DNA from: Schizophyllum amplum
Lineage: Eukaryota > Basidiomycota > Agaricomycetes > Agaricales > Schizophyllaceae
Assembly: GCA_007026445.1 (NCBI GenBank)
Contig: VDMD01000231.1
Coordinates: 1 to 26,929, forward strand
Reading direction: 5' to 3'
Length of the DNA stretch: 26,929 nucleotides
Below are positions 10,754-20,896 of the stretch, piece after piece. The position numbers were made by a program, and so were the translations under genes. Numbering within the stretch: position 1 is the first letter of the stretch; the number at the start of each line of letters is the position of its first letter. Below the pieces are notes generated by a model. The model was not told the DNA's origin, did no database searches, and was given only the letters and a program-made list of their open reading frames with translations.

Positions 10754-13187
10754 TCAGTAATCCTCCTCTTCCTCCTTCACCGCCGATCCAGCACGGAACG
10801 TCCACCGCCCGTCCATCAGTGGTGCACCATCAGATGAAGGGCGCGGCTTGAAGCTCTCTCGCCGCACCCTCGACACCTTCTTCGCCGCGTATGCAGAGGA
10901 AGCATACGAGGACGTCGACGTGGATAGACTACGCCCAAACCCAGACGACTGCGACAGCACGACCGTGCTCGGAATGCGCCCATGCCCGAGCGCGTGATGC
11001 TGCGTTCCCGGCTTCGGCACCACCATCGAAGGTACAGGACGAGGGAGCGACGACATCGAGACCTTCCCACCTGTTACCGTGATCTTCGTAGGCGAGTGCG
11101 ACCGTTGCGAGCTCGAGAGCGCGTTGGTACCGCGGTGCGCGCCAAGGGGCGGACGTTTCCCGCTGTAGCTAGGGGTTGCTTCCGTGCGTTGTCGCTTGTT
11201 CGGCACAGAGTGCGCGCCACCCATAGAGGAACCAGGTCGGACGGCAGGCGTGACGACGCCGGTGCGCGTGCCGGGAACGTAGCCAGAGCCGTTGACGGGC
11301 GTGGTCGCGCGCGCGGGGACTGATCCAGCGCGAGGAACTGCACCTGGGCGCTGACCCTTGCGCTTGTTCTCCTGGTCCGCGACGCTCGCGGAGGCTGACA
11401 GAATCTGCATGATACTTTCCCCATGAACGAGGAATGGGCGGCCTGCTTCGTCCTCCCAGACCGGAATTGAGGCAAGCAAGTCTTGCTCGAGCTGCGATTC
11501 CGTTAGTTGGCATGATGATGTGAGGGTTGATGCGACGTACTCTTGGTTTCTCCTTCGCCACCCTCCTCCGCATCTTCTCCTCGCGAAGTAGGCGTCCCGG
11601 GTCGCGAGCACCGCGACCGAGAAGGCGCGTTTGATCTGTGGCGGCAGCAGCGAGCTCCTTCTCCTCTTCGCAGATATCAAAGTACTTCTTGATGCTCGCC
11701 AGCAAAGGTGCCTTCATCCGTCGTTCTTCTCGCAGCCGCCTGATCTCGTCCTCGTGTAGCGTAAGAAGTTCCTCGGTGTGCTCATCTGAACATGCATCAG
11801 CATTGCGTCCTGCGTACGGGTAGTTGACTCACCATCGAAGAAAGGCGCAAAGTCTGCCCGCTCCTCTTCGCTGATCATGATCTCGTCGCACAGCCGTACG
11901 ATCTCTTCTCGCGCGGACAAGATGAATGTGCTCATGCGCTCGCGCTTGAGCTCTAGCATGCGTTCCAGCTCTTCCTCATACTCGCGCACGGTCTCGGTCG
12001 TGCTCCCTCGGTGAGCCTCCACAAATGCATCCATGTCCGCCTCATCCACACCCAGCCGACGCCACAACCCCTCAAGCTGGTCGTACATGGCCTGAATATG
12101 CGTCTCGCGCCGCCTCTTCAAGTCGTCGAGTGATGCCTGCAGACCGGCAGCCCACTCCAAAAGACCGGGAGTAGGTTCGACGTTCTCAAGAGTGACGCTT
12201 TCGGGCAGGCACTCCTCCTCGACCTCCTCCAAACGGGCAATATAGTTGGCGAAGACCCGCTGGTACTCCTTTTCGTCAGAGTCGGGCATTAGGAGGGGAG
12301 TGGTGGCACGGGAGGTGCGGGAGTGCGGGGTCGGGGTGGAGACGAGGAAAGGGTCGCTGTGTGGCGAGTCGGAGGACAATAGGGTGCTGTTGCGGGATGA
12401 CATTGAGAGATCCTCCAGGGCAGGAGGGCTCATCCCCAGTTCAGTGTAGAGCCAGTCGATCTGCGCGAAGATGCCAGCCAGCTGTGATAGCCGCTTTGAC
12501 TGAAAGAGCAGGTCAGAGAATGATGTCTACAGGAAATAGCAGTACTACGCACCACCTCGCCCTTGCCTCGAACCAGCTCCTTCTCCAGCTTCGCGAACCG
12601 CTCTGGCGATACATCTCTATTGGCATCTGGGTTGCTACCGTCCTCACCGGGGGCAGGTGCGGGGGACGTGATATCGGGGCTATAGAAGTGGAAGCCCAGT
12701 ATTCGCGCCAAATTCGTGATCCGGTTTGTCAGAGTCGTCAATTGCTCGAGCTTGGTATGATACAACTGTGCGATCGCAAACTCAGCATATGCGCCTTGCA
12801 ACGAGATCGTCTGCCACTCACCTGCCGCAGCTTCTCCTGGTGCTCAGTGACCGCCTCGTACCTCTTCGGCAACACCTTCTCCTTCCGCAGCTCCCCCACG
12901 GATGCGCCGGTGGCCTTGACGTTGCCTCCGAGCGCCCTGGAATATCGTATGCATGCGTCCTCGACCTGCTCGCAGCGCTGGGCCCACTCCTCCACTTCTT
13001 TCTGCCGTGAGTGTACGAGTTCTTCCACCTGCGCGAGAAGTTGGGTCTGCAGCCGCGAGAGTTCGTCTTCCAGGGCGTTTGAAGGGAGGCCAAGTTGGTT
13101 GTGCAATGTGGGCAGCAGCGTCGTCTGCGTCTGCAAATGGCTGTGCAGAGAATTGAGAAGGGATGTAAGATTTGGCGGAGGCGCCAT
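10754..13187 (-). CDS. ASE1: Ase1/PRC1/MAP65 microtubule-bundling protein
   Basis: Crosslinks antiparallel microtubules at the anaphase spindle midzone. Minus-strand exons: 13187-12822, 12765-12553, 12499-11833, 11785-11541 and 11491-10754. Introns are 47-56 nt. The product is 742 residues with no frame problems. The N-terminal two-thirds is helical and coiled-coil (dimerisation and rod). The family signature lies at about residues 450-510: ERRMKAPLLASIKKYFD, then RGARDPGRLLREEKMRRRV and VWEDEAGRPFL, equivalent to the spectrin-like microtubule-binding region of MAP65/PRC1. The tail from about residue 520 is Ser/Pro/Arg-rich and basic, with SPTK, a Cdk-type site; Cdk regulation of Ase1 is known in yeast, so that inference is reasonable here. 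It ends in an acidic EEEEDY. It is divergent from the GH105 gene. Confidence 0.95.
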
Positions 13188-13712
13188 GTCGTTTCAACGA
13201 CAGAGAGTACAAGCGGGAGTACAAGTGAAGGATAGACGCCAAGAAGAGGGATATGGCGATGATGGCCGTTCACAACATGTTCTGTGGCCACGAGGCGACC
13301 GTTGATGCAACGCTCACGTGATCGCGACGTAAAGATGAACTCTCAGACGCGTTCTGATGCTTTCCTCGGCGAAATGCAGCACCTTTCTCTACACAGACAC
13401 TAGCTAAGGTAAGATTCACGCTATTGATACTCAGAAGGCAGTCTCGTCCGTCCGAGCGCCGGACGCGCAACATATGGTTCGCCGGCCCGCCCTGCACCCG
13501 ACATCCCTTCATCATGAGAGTCTGCTGACCGTGTCCCGCGTTCCAAACGCCCCCTTCATGAAGCGCGTGAGCGGTTCCTGGCTCTGCCCTCTCTGCAGCA
13601 CGCCCACCAGAAGTTTATCCGTGCCGATGGGGTCGCGCACTATAAGACTGACAAGCGACGTAACGCTGACCTGCTCCTCCATCCCCTCCATTCCTCCTAC
13701 GCCTTCGTCGCC
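13188..13712. other. Divergent promoter region ASE1 / GH105
   Basis: 525 bases between the two start codons, presumably holding both promoters. A TATA box for the GH105 gene is seen; none is clear for ASE1. Confidence 0.5.
13641..13647 (+). promoter_or_regulatory. TATA box of GH105 gene
   Basis: TATAAGA, 66 bases upstream of the ATG at 13713, followed by a pyrimidine-rich leader. Confidence 0.6.
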
Positions 13713-15256
13713 ATGCTGACGCGCGCACTCGCACTCACCTCGCTGCTCTCCTGCGCATCGTATGCGGCCGCGCACCCGACGTCGCGGTCCGTGTCCGCAG
13801 CGCCGTCGTCCTACGCCATCTGGGCCGCGGACTCCGCCATAGCGCGCGGCCAAGGGCACGGGCTCGATTCTGACGGCAACGTCCAGCTCTCCTACGAGCA
13901 CGGTGAGCTGCAGTGGGCGCTCCGATTGCTGTACGAGTCGACTGGAAACGAGACGTATTACGACTACATCGTCTCCGGCGCAACGAACATCATCGAGGAC
14001 GACGGTTCAGTTCTGGACTATGTGTGAGTGCTGATGATACTGGGATGGTGTACGCGTGATGGTGTGGTGGTGGTCGTAGGGGTGAAGGATCATAAACAGT
14101 GAGCTCACCATGAATAACCTGTTGACAGCCCCGAGGAGAACCAGCTGGACTCCATCCGGGTCGGGCCAACATTCCTGTACTTGTAAGTGCGGCGTATGCA
14201 TACAAGTTTGAGATATCAGACTCACCTCGTGTTCTGCGTAGATACGAGACGACTGGCGACGAGAAATGGAAGACCGCGGCAGACACCCTCCGCGCGCAGC
14301 TCGATGTGCACCCGCGCACCGAGGAGGGCCAGTTCTGGCACAAAACACGCTATCCAGAGCAAGGTGAGCGGTTTGCTCGCACGTCGCACACACCTACGTG
14401 ACCGCTGAACCCATCCTCCACAGGCTGGCTCGACGGCATCTATATGGGCGATATCTTCTATGCGCAATACACCGCGCAGCTCGAGCCCGACAATATCACG
14501 GCCTGGGGTAGGTCTTCCTTGCGCTCCGTCCGCCTGCCACCGCTAACACCCCCACCTGCAGACGACATCAACCTTCAATTCGAGCTTATGTACGACAACA
14601 CCCTCCAAAGCACTGCAGCCAACAACACCAACATCGGCCTCCTCTACCACGGCTACGATTACTCGCAAGCCCAGACGTGGGCCTCCTCCGACCGCGGCCA
14701 CTCGCCCGAAATCTGGGACCGCGCGATGGGCTGGTATATGATGGCGCTCGTCGACACGCTCGACATCGTCCCCGCGGACAGCACCGCGCACGCCACGCTC
14801 CTCTCTCAGCTGACGGACCTCGCGCCCAAGGTCGTCGCCGCCGCGGACCCGGACGCCGGCGTGTGGTGGCTCGTGATGTCGCAGCCGGGCCGCGAGGGGA
14901 ACTACTTCGAGAGCAGCGGGGCCGCGATGTTCGTGTACGCGCTGCTGAAGGGCGTGCGGGAGGGGTACGTGGCGGACGCTGACGGGTCAATTGTGGCGGC
15001 AGTGAGCAAGGCGTACGAGTACATGGTCGACAACTGGGTGGAGGACGCTGGAGATGGGACGATGAACTGGGAGGCGACGGTCTCTGTGGGAAGTCTGAGT
15101 GGGGCTAGTGACTTCGATGTGAGTGGTAGCAGCGAATCAAGAGGCCAAGTGATGCTGACGACTTGCCAGTACTACATTAGCGTTGACACGGTGGAGAATG
15201 ACTTGAAGGGCTTGGCAGCGTTCTTGTTGGCCAGCATCGAGTACGAGCAGCTGTAA
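13713..15256 (+). CDS. Secreted GH105 family glycoside hydrolase
   Basis: Probable unsaturated rhamnogalacturonyl (or related unsaturated uronyl) hydrolase, which cleaves unsaturated uronic acid from the ends of oligosaccharides made by pectin lyases. Exons: 13713-14023, 14129-14182, 14242-14363, 14424-14507, 14562-15118 and 15170-15256. They make 404 residues, the usual GH105 length. The first 20 residues form a signal peptide ending near SYAAA, so it is extracellular. GWLDGIYMGD carries the conserved Asp taken as catalytic in this family. Further family features are the (alpha/alpha)6-barrel blocks RGHSPEIWDRAMGWYMMAL, VWWLV and ESSGAAMFVYALLKGV. The first intron (105 nt) is twice as long as the others. 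All junctions keep phase and no indel is needed. Substrate specificity cannot be read from sequence. Confidence 0.93.
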
Positions 15257-15509
15257 AATCACATATTGACTGTCGGGTAAACAAGTAGAGGTTCTCTCAT
15301 GCATTGCCAGTCAGCGGGAGGCTCTCGCGTACATTTCGCAGTCCCCGGTACCGTCTATACCAATGTTTGAGGGAGACATTTCATGGATAGACTGGGGAGA
15401 TTTGGGTCCCCAATATGGGATGGAGATCTTGCGGCCCGCTGGTCGATCGTGAAGGGTAAACTCCAATGTTGTATCGCAAGTCAGAGATGTTATGACATTG
15501 CATGGATGA

Positions 15510-15894
15510 TCATGCTTGTAGCAGCTTCATAATCTGGCTCTCGACCTCCTTCGCAGGGACGTTCTCGAGCTCGACGTGCTTCTCCAACCCTTTCTCTGCA
15601 AACGAAGTTCAGCCACCGAGTTCAAGCAACCGCACTACGACGCACCGAACCGCGCAAACACTCGCGCTGGTGTCCCCGTCGCCTCCCTAATCATGACGGG
15701 CAGATCTGGGTTGTGCTGCTTGATGGTAAGGTAGTTGTTCTGGATGAACTGGCTGTGGACGCAGGTTCCGTTAGGCGCCGACGCTGCACGCGCGCATGGA
15801 AGCGTACCGAGTGCCCGCGGACGCCGGGCCCGTTTGTGAGCACAGTATCCGGATCTCGCGGGAGCGCAGGGGAGAACGCCTTTGCGAAAGACAT
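15510..15894 (-). CDS. NDUFA2: NADH:ubiquinone oxidoreductase subunit NDUFA2/B8
   Basis: Small accessory subunit of mitochondrial complex I with a thioredoxin-like (L51/S25/CI-B8) fold. Minus-strand exons: 15894-15808, 15752-15646 and 15595-15510; introns of 55 and 50 nt. Recognisable blocks are REIRILCSQTGPASAGTR, then NPDLPVMIREATGTPARVFA and FEKGLEKHVELENV, matching the human protein's LREIRIHLC and NPDLPILIRE. The start MSFAKAFSPAL is one base out of frame with REIRIL. Exon lengths add to 280, one more than a multiple of three. Removing one G from the GGG at 15860-15862 (C on the coding strand) would restore a 92-residue protein of normal size. The family is certain; whether the break is real is discussed in the findings. 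Confidence 0.88.
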
Positions 15895-16341
15895 GTCGAG
15901 GAGGAGACCGCGGGCGACAACGAGGGGAACCTGGTTATGAGCAGAATGCAGAAATTGTATGTCCGCTTATTTGAATTACCCACTTTGCTAATCTAATTTA
16001 CACATACATACTTACGGGAGACTTGTTTATCTTGCCGATGCCATAACTTTGCTTCCCGTCCTGCGTTCTTTGTCTTTCTGCTAGAGGCATCGCTGCATAC
16101 TCGAACATGATTTTTCTTCAAAGCACTGGAGCCAACGAAAGAGACAGCAAGTTCTATATCGATTTTGCTAACTGCATATACACAGCATGTACGTTAGCAC
16201 AAATCATGAAATGCCAAACAAGGGTAAACTCCCTGGTTGATTCCTCCTTGTGTTCCCCGTCGCCGCCGTCGACGACGCCTAACTGCCCTCTTACCTGCGT
16301 CTTCATCTTTCTGGACGACGACGAGTGTCAGAGTGGGCGAG
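15895..16341. other. Divergent promoter region NDUFA2 / RAX1-like
   Basis: About 450 bases between the two starts. No clear TATA box. A run of CGCCG/GACGAC trinucleotides lies near 16260-16325. Confidence 0.45.
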
Positions 16342-17884
16342 ATGGACGAGAAGCAGCGGCAGGATGAATACGCGAGCACGCGCGCCGATAGACTTCCCTC
16401 TTTGCAGGAAGTGCTCTCGAGGAGGACGAGGCCACCTGTGGACTTGTTCATGTTCTAGTGAGTGCCGTACTTTGCGAGGGATGCTGTTTTGCTACACACT
16501 GTGGCGTGTCCGTCAATCAGCGTATCTCGTCGCATCGTACCATGCCGAAATTCTAAACCAACACGCATCCTGCACCCGCCGCCATTCAACATATAGTCCA
16601 TCCCCTCCCCCTTGGCATACCCCACACAACCCTCATTGCTTCCTCTACTCGATGGCGCGTTTTCGTTGCTCACAAGCATCCCAATCACGTCCCACCCTCC
16701 CTGGTTACGCGCCGTGCTAACCACCACGCCAGCCTCTTCCTGCAAAGAGAAGGAGCAGAAGACATCCTGGACTTCTGGCTAGACGTGCAGCAGCACGAGA
16801 ACCTGTGCCGCGCGTACTTCAAAGATATCCGCAAATCCGGTCGCAACCTCAAGGAGGAATGGCCCGAATACTGGGACTACGCCCGCCGGCGCGGCTCCAT
16901 TTACGGCACCGTCGTCGGCATGGGCGAAGCCAAGCGGAGTACGGGCAGCATGGACCACCTCATGGCGTCTAACGACGACGAGAAGTACCGGCCGCGGTCC
17001 ACCTCCCCGCGCCCCGGCGCCAGCACCGCACTCTCCGACCACACGCGCGTCGCGTCCACGTCCCCAAGAATGCCGACGACCCCCCGCGCTCTACCACTCC
17101 TTTCTCCCTCTCTGGCCGCACGCCTACGCTCTTCAACCTCAAGCGCGCCTCGCGCGCGCCAACCATTATCCCCCGCTCCCAGGCCATCACGCGCCAGAAC
17201 CTCATCGCGTCCGCCGAGCGAATATACTACCGCTACCTCTGCCCCGCGACGACGGTGAGCTCGACGGAGAACCACGAGATATACCTACCGCCCGCGTTGC
17301 GCGTGCACAGCTTCCCGCTGAGCTCTGCGCACGAGCCGCGCTCGGCCGCAGAGGTGCAGTTGATGGCGCAGATCCCGGACATGTTCCACGCGCAGAAGGA
17401 CTACTGCTTCCGCGCGATGGAGCAGGACGCGTTCCCGCGCTTCCTGCGCTCGAAGGCGTTCGGGAACCTCACGCCCGTCTCGTCGCTTGTGCGCCTCATC
17501 GTCGGGCTCATCGTCCTGTGGATCGGTCTCGCAGTCGGGTTCTCGCTCATCTTCCTCGACGTGCAGCCGAAGTCGAAGCGATTCTTCGTACGTTTTCCTT
17601 CACTTTTGGCCTTCCCCCTGTGCTGTATACGCGGACTGACCCCCCCTCCAGCTCTTCATCCCATATACCATCGCTATCCTCTGCCTTATTTCGCACCAGT
17701 ACGAGCTGGATCCATCCTCGTATTCCTGGAGCAGTCGGAGACGACGCCTTTCCGCACCCTGCGAATCCGCGAGCCCTACGTGCGCAATTGCTTCTCGGCC
17801 GCGCGGTCTGGGTCAGCGTGCTCGTGCCGCATTGCGACGGCGTTGACCATGATCTTCTGGGCGGTCCCTGGACACAGGCTATAG
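16342..17884 (+). CDS. RAX1: Rax1-like RGS-domain membrane protein
   Basis: Exons: 16342-16457, 16733-17587 and 17652-17884; introns of 275 and 64 nt. About 401 residues. The N-terminal RGS domain is split, as in Rax1: LPSLQEVLSRRTRPPVDLF and then REGAEDILDFWLDVQQHENL, later AERIYYRYLC, HAQKDYCFRAMEQDAFPRFL. Between them is a Ser/Pro-rich insert. The C-terminus has membrane helices (VRLIVGLIVLWIGLAVGFSL; LFIPYTIAILCLI), a conserved TLRIREPYVR and a final FWAVPGHRL. In yeast Rax1 marks bud sites; in filamentous fungi relatives affect polarity. Four one-base corrections are needed: missing C in 17080-17085, missing C near 17712, missing A/G near 17786 and an extra G at 17839-17840. The third and fourth cancel each other and rest only on family expectation of a hydrophobic LLLGRAVWVSVLV segment. 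Confidence 0.8.
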
Positions 17885-18719
17885 GACTCAATAGACCTCG
17901 GCGGAACGATGTAATAATGGTATTTCCTTCGCTATCTTGTACGCGTCCCATCTTCCTATATGTCACGACCCCCTTTATGATGAGCCCTCGAGCCTCTACC
18001 TCTACCTCTACCCTGCCTGCCTTTTTCCTCCCGCATACGATCCCTTGCGGGCGCACAGGCTTTGTTGCCGCATCCGTTGCACCTGCTTTCGTCATTTATA
18101 CTCCTAATCCCTTTGCCTGCATGCCTGCTCGTCGCCGTCTGTCGTCGCGTCGTTCTTGGTGATGTCAATTGTCGTTGCCATTCACACGTTTGCTTTTGGT
18201 CTAGTTGTCTGTGTACCTGTTGGCTCATATCGACTTGTCCTAGGATACCCGCCGCTATCTTATACTTCTCTGCCGACTAGTCGCCCCTCGTCCCGATGGT
18301 GGTACCCTCTTCTCCCGATGGTTATGTCTGCGTAGGATGCTGGCATGGAATCGGTGGCATGTCCGTCAAGCCTCCTCTCGTTAAAGTCTCGTACCCCTAC
18401 CCGCTCTCTCATGCCAATCTGAACTGCCGCTCTTTTATGCCGTGTTCCGAAGGAAGACACGAGTCTCGGCCAAATCAAGCAGTCGTGCGAGTATTTTCCG
18501 AAGAGCAAGCCCTGACGCGCGTCGCGTGCTGCGTGACGGAATGGCAGAGGTCCGTCATTGCAACTGTAGCCTTGCAATGCGCATTCTCACAACAGCCAGA
18601 AAGTCCTATGTACTCCTTCGCCGATCGTGAAGATGCGATTAGATGCTCATCGGCATTGCAGTGCTACAGTATGTAAGTATGGTGTACACTTCCGTTTCCT
18701 TTCGTACTACTTCGTCGAA
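17885..18719. other. Convergent intergenic region
   Basis: Between the 3' ends of the RAX1-like gene (+) and the CsbD-like gene (-). It contains three tandem CCTCTA units at 17993-18010 and pyrimidine-rich sequence. Open frames here show no family features. Confidence 0.5.
17993..18012. repeat. Hexanucleotide microsatellite (CCTCTA)3
   Basis: Three exact tandem copies of CCTCTA plus two bases. Confidence 0.8.
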
Positions 18720-19326
18720 CTAGCCTATGTGCTTGACCCTGTCAGTGTTGCCACCCTGGCGCTGATGCTCAGCCCTGTCGGTGCCCTCCGGGGCTACAGT
18801 CGCTGCGCGGTCGACATGGTTCTGCTCCTGGGGCGGGCCCGCGCCGAACGGGTTGTCCTGATGCCTTGTCAACATCGTCCTGCATGCCAGCTGGCACCAC
18901 AAGACGTACCTGGTCTTCGGATTCCTGCTCGCGCTTCTGGAGCTCGCCGGTACGCCGTTCCCTCCCTTGACGTACGAGGTCGTGGTTGCCCGTGAGCTTG
19001 CCTTTCGCTGTCTCCTTTAGGCCGGCCATCTTGTCACCCGTAGTCTACATAATAGTCAGTGTTTTCAAGGGATCTTCGAGCGGAGGTACGCACGGGGCCG
19101 ACGTGGAACGCAGGGCCGTAGCCGACAGTACCTGCGTGCTTCTGCTCCGGGTACGATTCATTGTTGGGAGGTGCAGTCTCCGTCGCGCGCTGCTCGCGAT
19201 CCTGCATCGGGTCGACGCCATGTCCGACAGCGGACGGGTTGGTGCCTTGAGCAAAGGTTCAGCGGATGAGACTCGCGTATCTAGCGAAGAACTTCACTCA
19301 CCAGAGGCGGGGAATGCGCCAGACAT
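18720..19326 (-). CDS. Small CsbD-like stress protein
   Basis: Minus-strand exons: 19326-19302, 19245-19094, 19044-18910 and 18857-18720; introns of 49-56 nt. The product is 149 residues. There is no signal peptide or membrane segment; it is very hydrophilic and Gln/Glu/Lys-rich. NNESYPEQKHAGTVGYGP is followed by GDKMAGLKETAKGKLTGNHD and RRTGELQKREQE, the pattern of a family widespread in basidiomycetes. The GDK-x2-G-x-KE-x4-K core resembles CsbD-type bacterial stress proteins. The C-terminus ends in GNTDRVKHIG. The molecular role is unknown; a protective, stress-induced protein is the usual inference. Upstream there are a TATA box, an STRE core, a perfect CRE and an E-box, which fit stress control. 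All junctions are in phase without corrections. Confidence 0.8.
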
Positions 19327-19407
19327 GTTGTTGATTTGGTGGATGGAGTTGGTATATGTGGGCGTCTTGGAGAATGGATAATGCAGCTCCTCGTCATAGG
19401 ATGCGCC

Positions 19408-19414
19408 TCTTATA
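19408..19414 (-). promoter_or_regulatory. TATA box of the CsbD-like gene
   Basis: TATAAGA on the minus strand, 82 bases upstream of the ATG at 19326. An STRE core (AGGGG on the plus strand) lies just beyond it at 19427-19431. Confidence 0.55.
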
Positions 19415-19702
19415 CCGTCGCTGAAGAGGGGCTGATGTCATGCAAGACTAAGAGTAGACGCAGTGGATAAGTATGTCATGGGTGGCGCGTTGTCGCCGCT
19501 CGCGACCTGGAGACTGGAGTCTACAAAGTGACCAAGTTTAGAAACCCTCTGGAGTTCCTCGCAGGCGCTCGATCCATGCATGAGGTGACCTGGAGGTGAC
19601 CCTGGACGATGCAGTATTGACCTAGGGAAGCAAGTCCAAAATGCGAATGGGATGTTCCTGGGTTATTCGTTTGATCGAAGGAGGCTGCTGCATGCCCCGT
19701 AA

Positions 19703-19710
19703 TGACGTCA
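19703..19710. promoter_or_regulatory. Perfect CRE palindrome TGACGTCA
   Basis: Full 8-bp CRE, the consensus for Atf1/Sko1-type bZIP factors that act downstream of stress MAP kinases in fungi. It is 377 bases upstream of the CsbD-like start codon. Function is inferred. Confidence 0.5.
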
Positions 19711-19722
19711 CGTACCGTGCAT

Positions 19723-19732
19723 GTCACGTGAC
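19723..19732. promoter_or_regulatory. E-box palindrome GTCACGTGAC
   Basis: A 10-bp palindrome with CACGTG core, the type bound by Cbf1/USF-like bHLH proteins. It lies 12 bases from the CRE. Confidence 0.5.
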
Positions 19733-20219
19733 TATGTTGAACTTAAGTTAATTTAGTTTTGCTTCTTGCGCCCGCCTCACAAATATTTGTTAGCCCAGAG
19801 CTTACAATCAATACTTGCCCTTCAAAAAGCCAAGGGACCTCACACAGATAAGGGATCGCAGTCTCTCAGACGTGAGTCGAACAACCAAAGGTAAGTATTA
19901 CCACTAACTCGACCAAGAAGCAGAATGTATTATTGCGAAGGTATAGTCAACGAATGGCAGTCGAGTAGTCAGTGTAAAGGTAGCATGCAAAGTCCCAACC
20001 AACGAAACAGGTAACGAGCCCTATCGACAGCACGGCCAAACCTGGAGTAGCCGGGCAGGATATGCACCTCCTTCTATACAGGTCCATACTAGTGCATCCG
20101 GCATGAGTCTCGTCAGGCGTGGGGGGCGTCAGCGCGGGTTGCGGGGATGAGTGTCGTCTGTAATATATAGTCAGCACAGGAGCAGTGCCGCAGTAAGGCA
20201 TGACACGTACCGGGTAAAT

Positions 20220-20896
20220 TTAGTACTCGAGGCGGTTAAGTGTGCGCTTGCCCGACTTGGGGACGGGCGACGCGCAGCCGTGGGGGAAGTCGCCACACTT
20301 GCCGTTGCAGACGGTCTTGCCGGTCGGGCATATGCACTGGGTCGGCTTGGTAGCCGGGTACGCGGTGAAGCCGTCAGTGCAGTCCCAACCACAGGGGTCG
20401 TCTGACGAGCAGATGGCCTTGTAGTGCTGGGGGTAGGTGCAGCTCTTCTTGTTGTGTGCAGCGTTGAGCTACGGGTAGACGTGTGTAAGTTTCGGGTAAA
20501 ATCTGAAGATTGTTGCGACGTACGAGAGCGTGGATCTTAGCAGAGACGACGTCCGCGCCGACAAGCTTTACAGCGGCGGCAGCGACAACGTGTGCCTCAA
20601 GGAAGTTGGGGAGAGCCTCCAAGCACAAGCAGACGTCAAGGCGACCGACGATGACTGTATAGCACTATCAGCGACAACCCACGACCAACGCACGAGCCCA
20701 CTCACCGTCCTTCTGGCCGAGCTTGATGTCCAAGTCCACGTCCAGCGCCCGCGCAGATGTCAACGAGCCCGCGCGGGTTGAACTGGCGCGCCTTGATAAT
20801 GTCGACGCCCTTCTTCGTCGGCGTGGCCGTGCCAACCACAGACGAGACAGCGGCAAGAGCGGCGAGCGGGAAGGCGATAATCGACGAGAACTTCAT
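20220..20896 (-). CDS. priA: PriA-like cysteine-rich secreted protein
   Basis: Minus-strand exons: 20896-20706, 20654-20524 and 20468-20220; introns of 51 and 55 nt. About 189 residues. A signal peptide (MKFSSIIAFPLAALAAVSSV) is followed by a pro-like stretch (TKKGVDIIKARQ) and VDICA. The domain continues LDVDLDIKLGQKDG, VGRLDVCLCLEALPNFL, and a C-terminal cysteine-rich module (SCTYPQHYKAICSSDDPCGW, CTDGF, TQCICPTGKTVCNGKCGDFP) ending KSGKR. This is the plan of the PriA proteins first described from fruiting Lentinula; the function is unknown. Exon 1 is one base too long: the frame changes between VDICA and LDVDLD, and one C fewer in CCC at 20748-20750 (plus strand) corrects it. TATATAA lies 114 bases upstream. 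Confidence 0.85.

Larger units (their letters stand above)
19327..20219. other. Upstream region of the CsbD-like gene
   Basis: About 890 bases up to the 3' end of the PriA-like gene. It holds the TATA box, STRE core, CRE and E-box listed separately. Nothing else was recognised. Confidence 0.5.

Noticed and set aside
12361..13305. Plus-strand open frame of 314 codons
   Set aside because: It lies wholly opposite ASE1 exons, is Arg/Ser-rich without family features, and is a shadow of codon bias on the other strand.
18296..18676. Plus-strand open frame of 126 codons
   Set aside because: No recognisable features; lies in a convergent 3' region.
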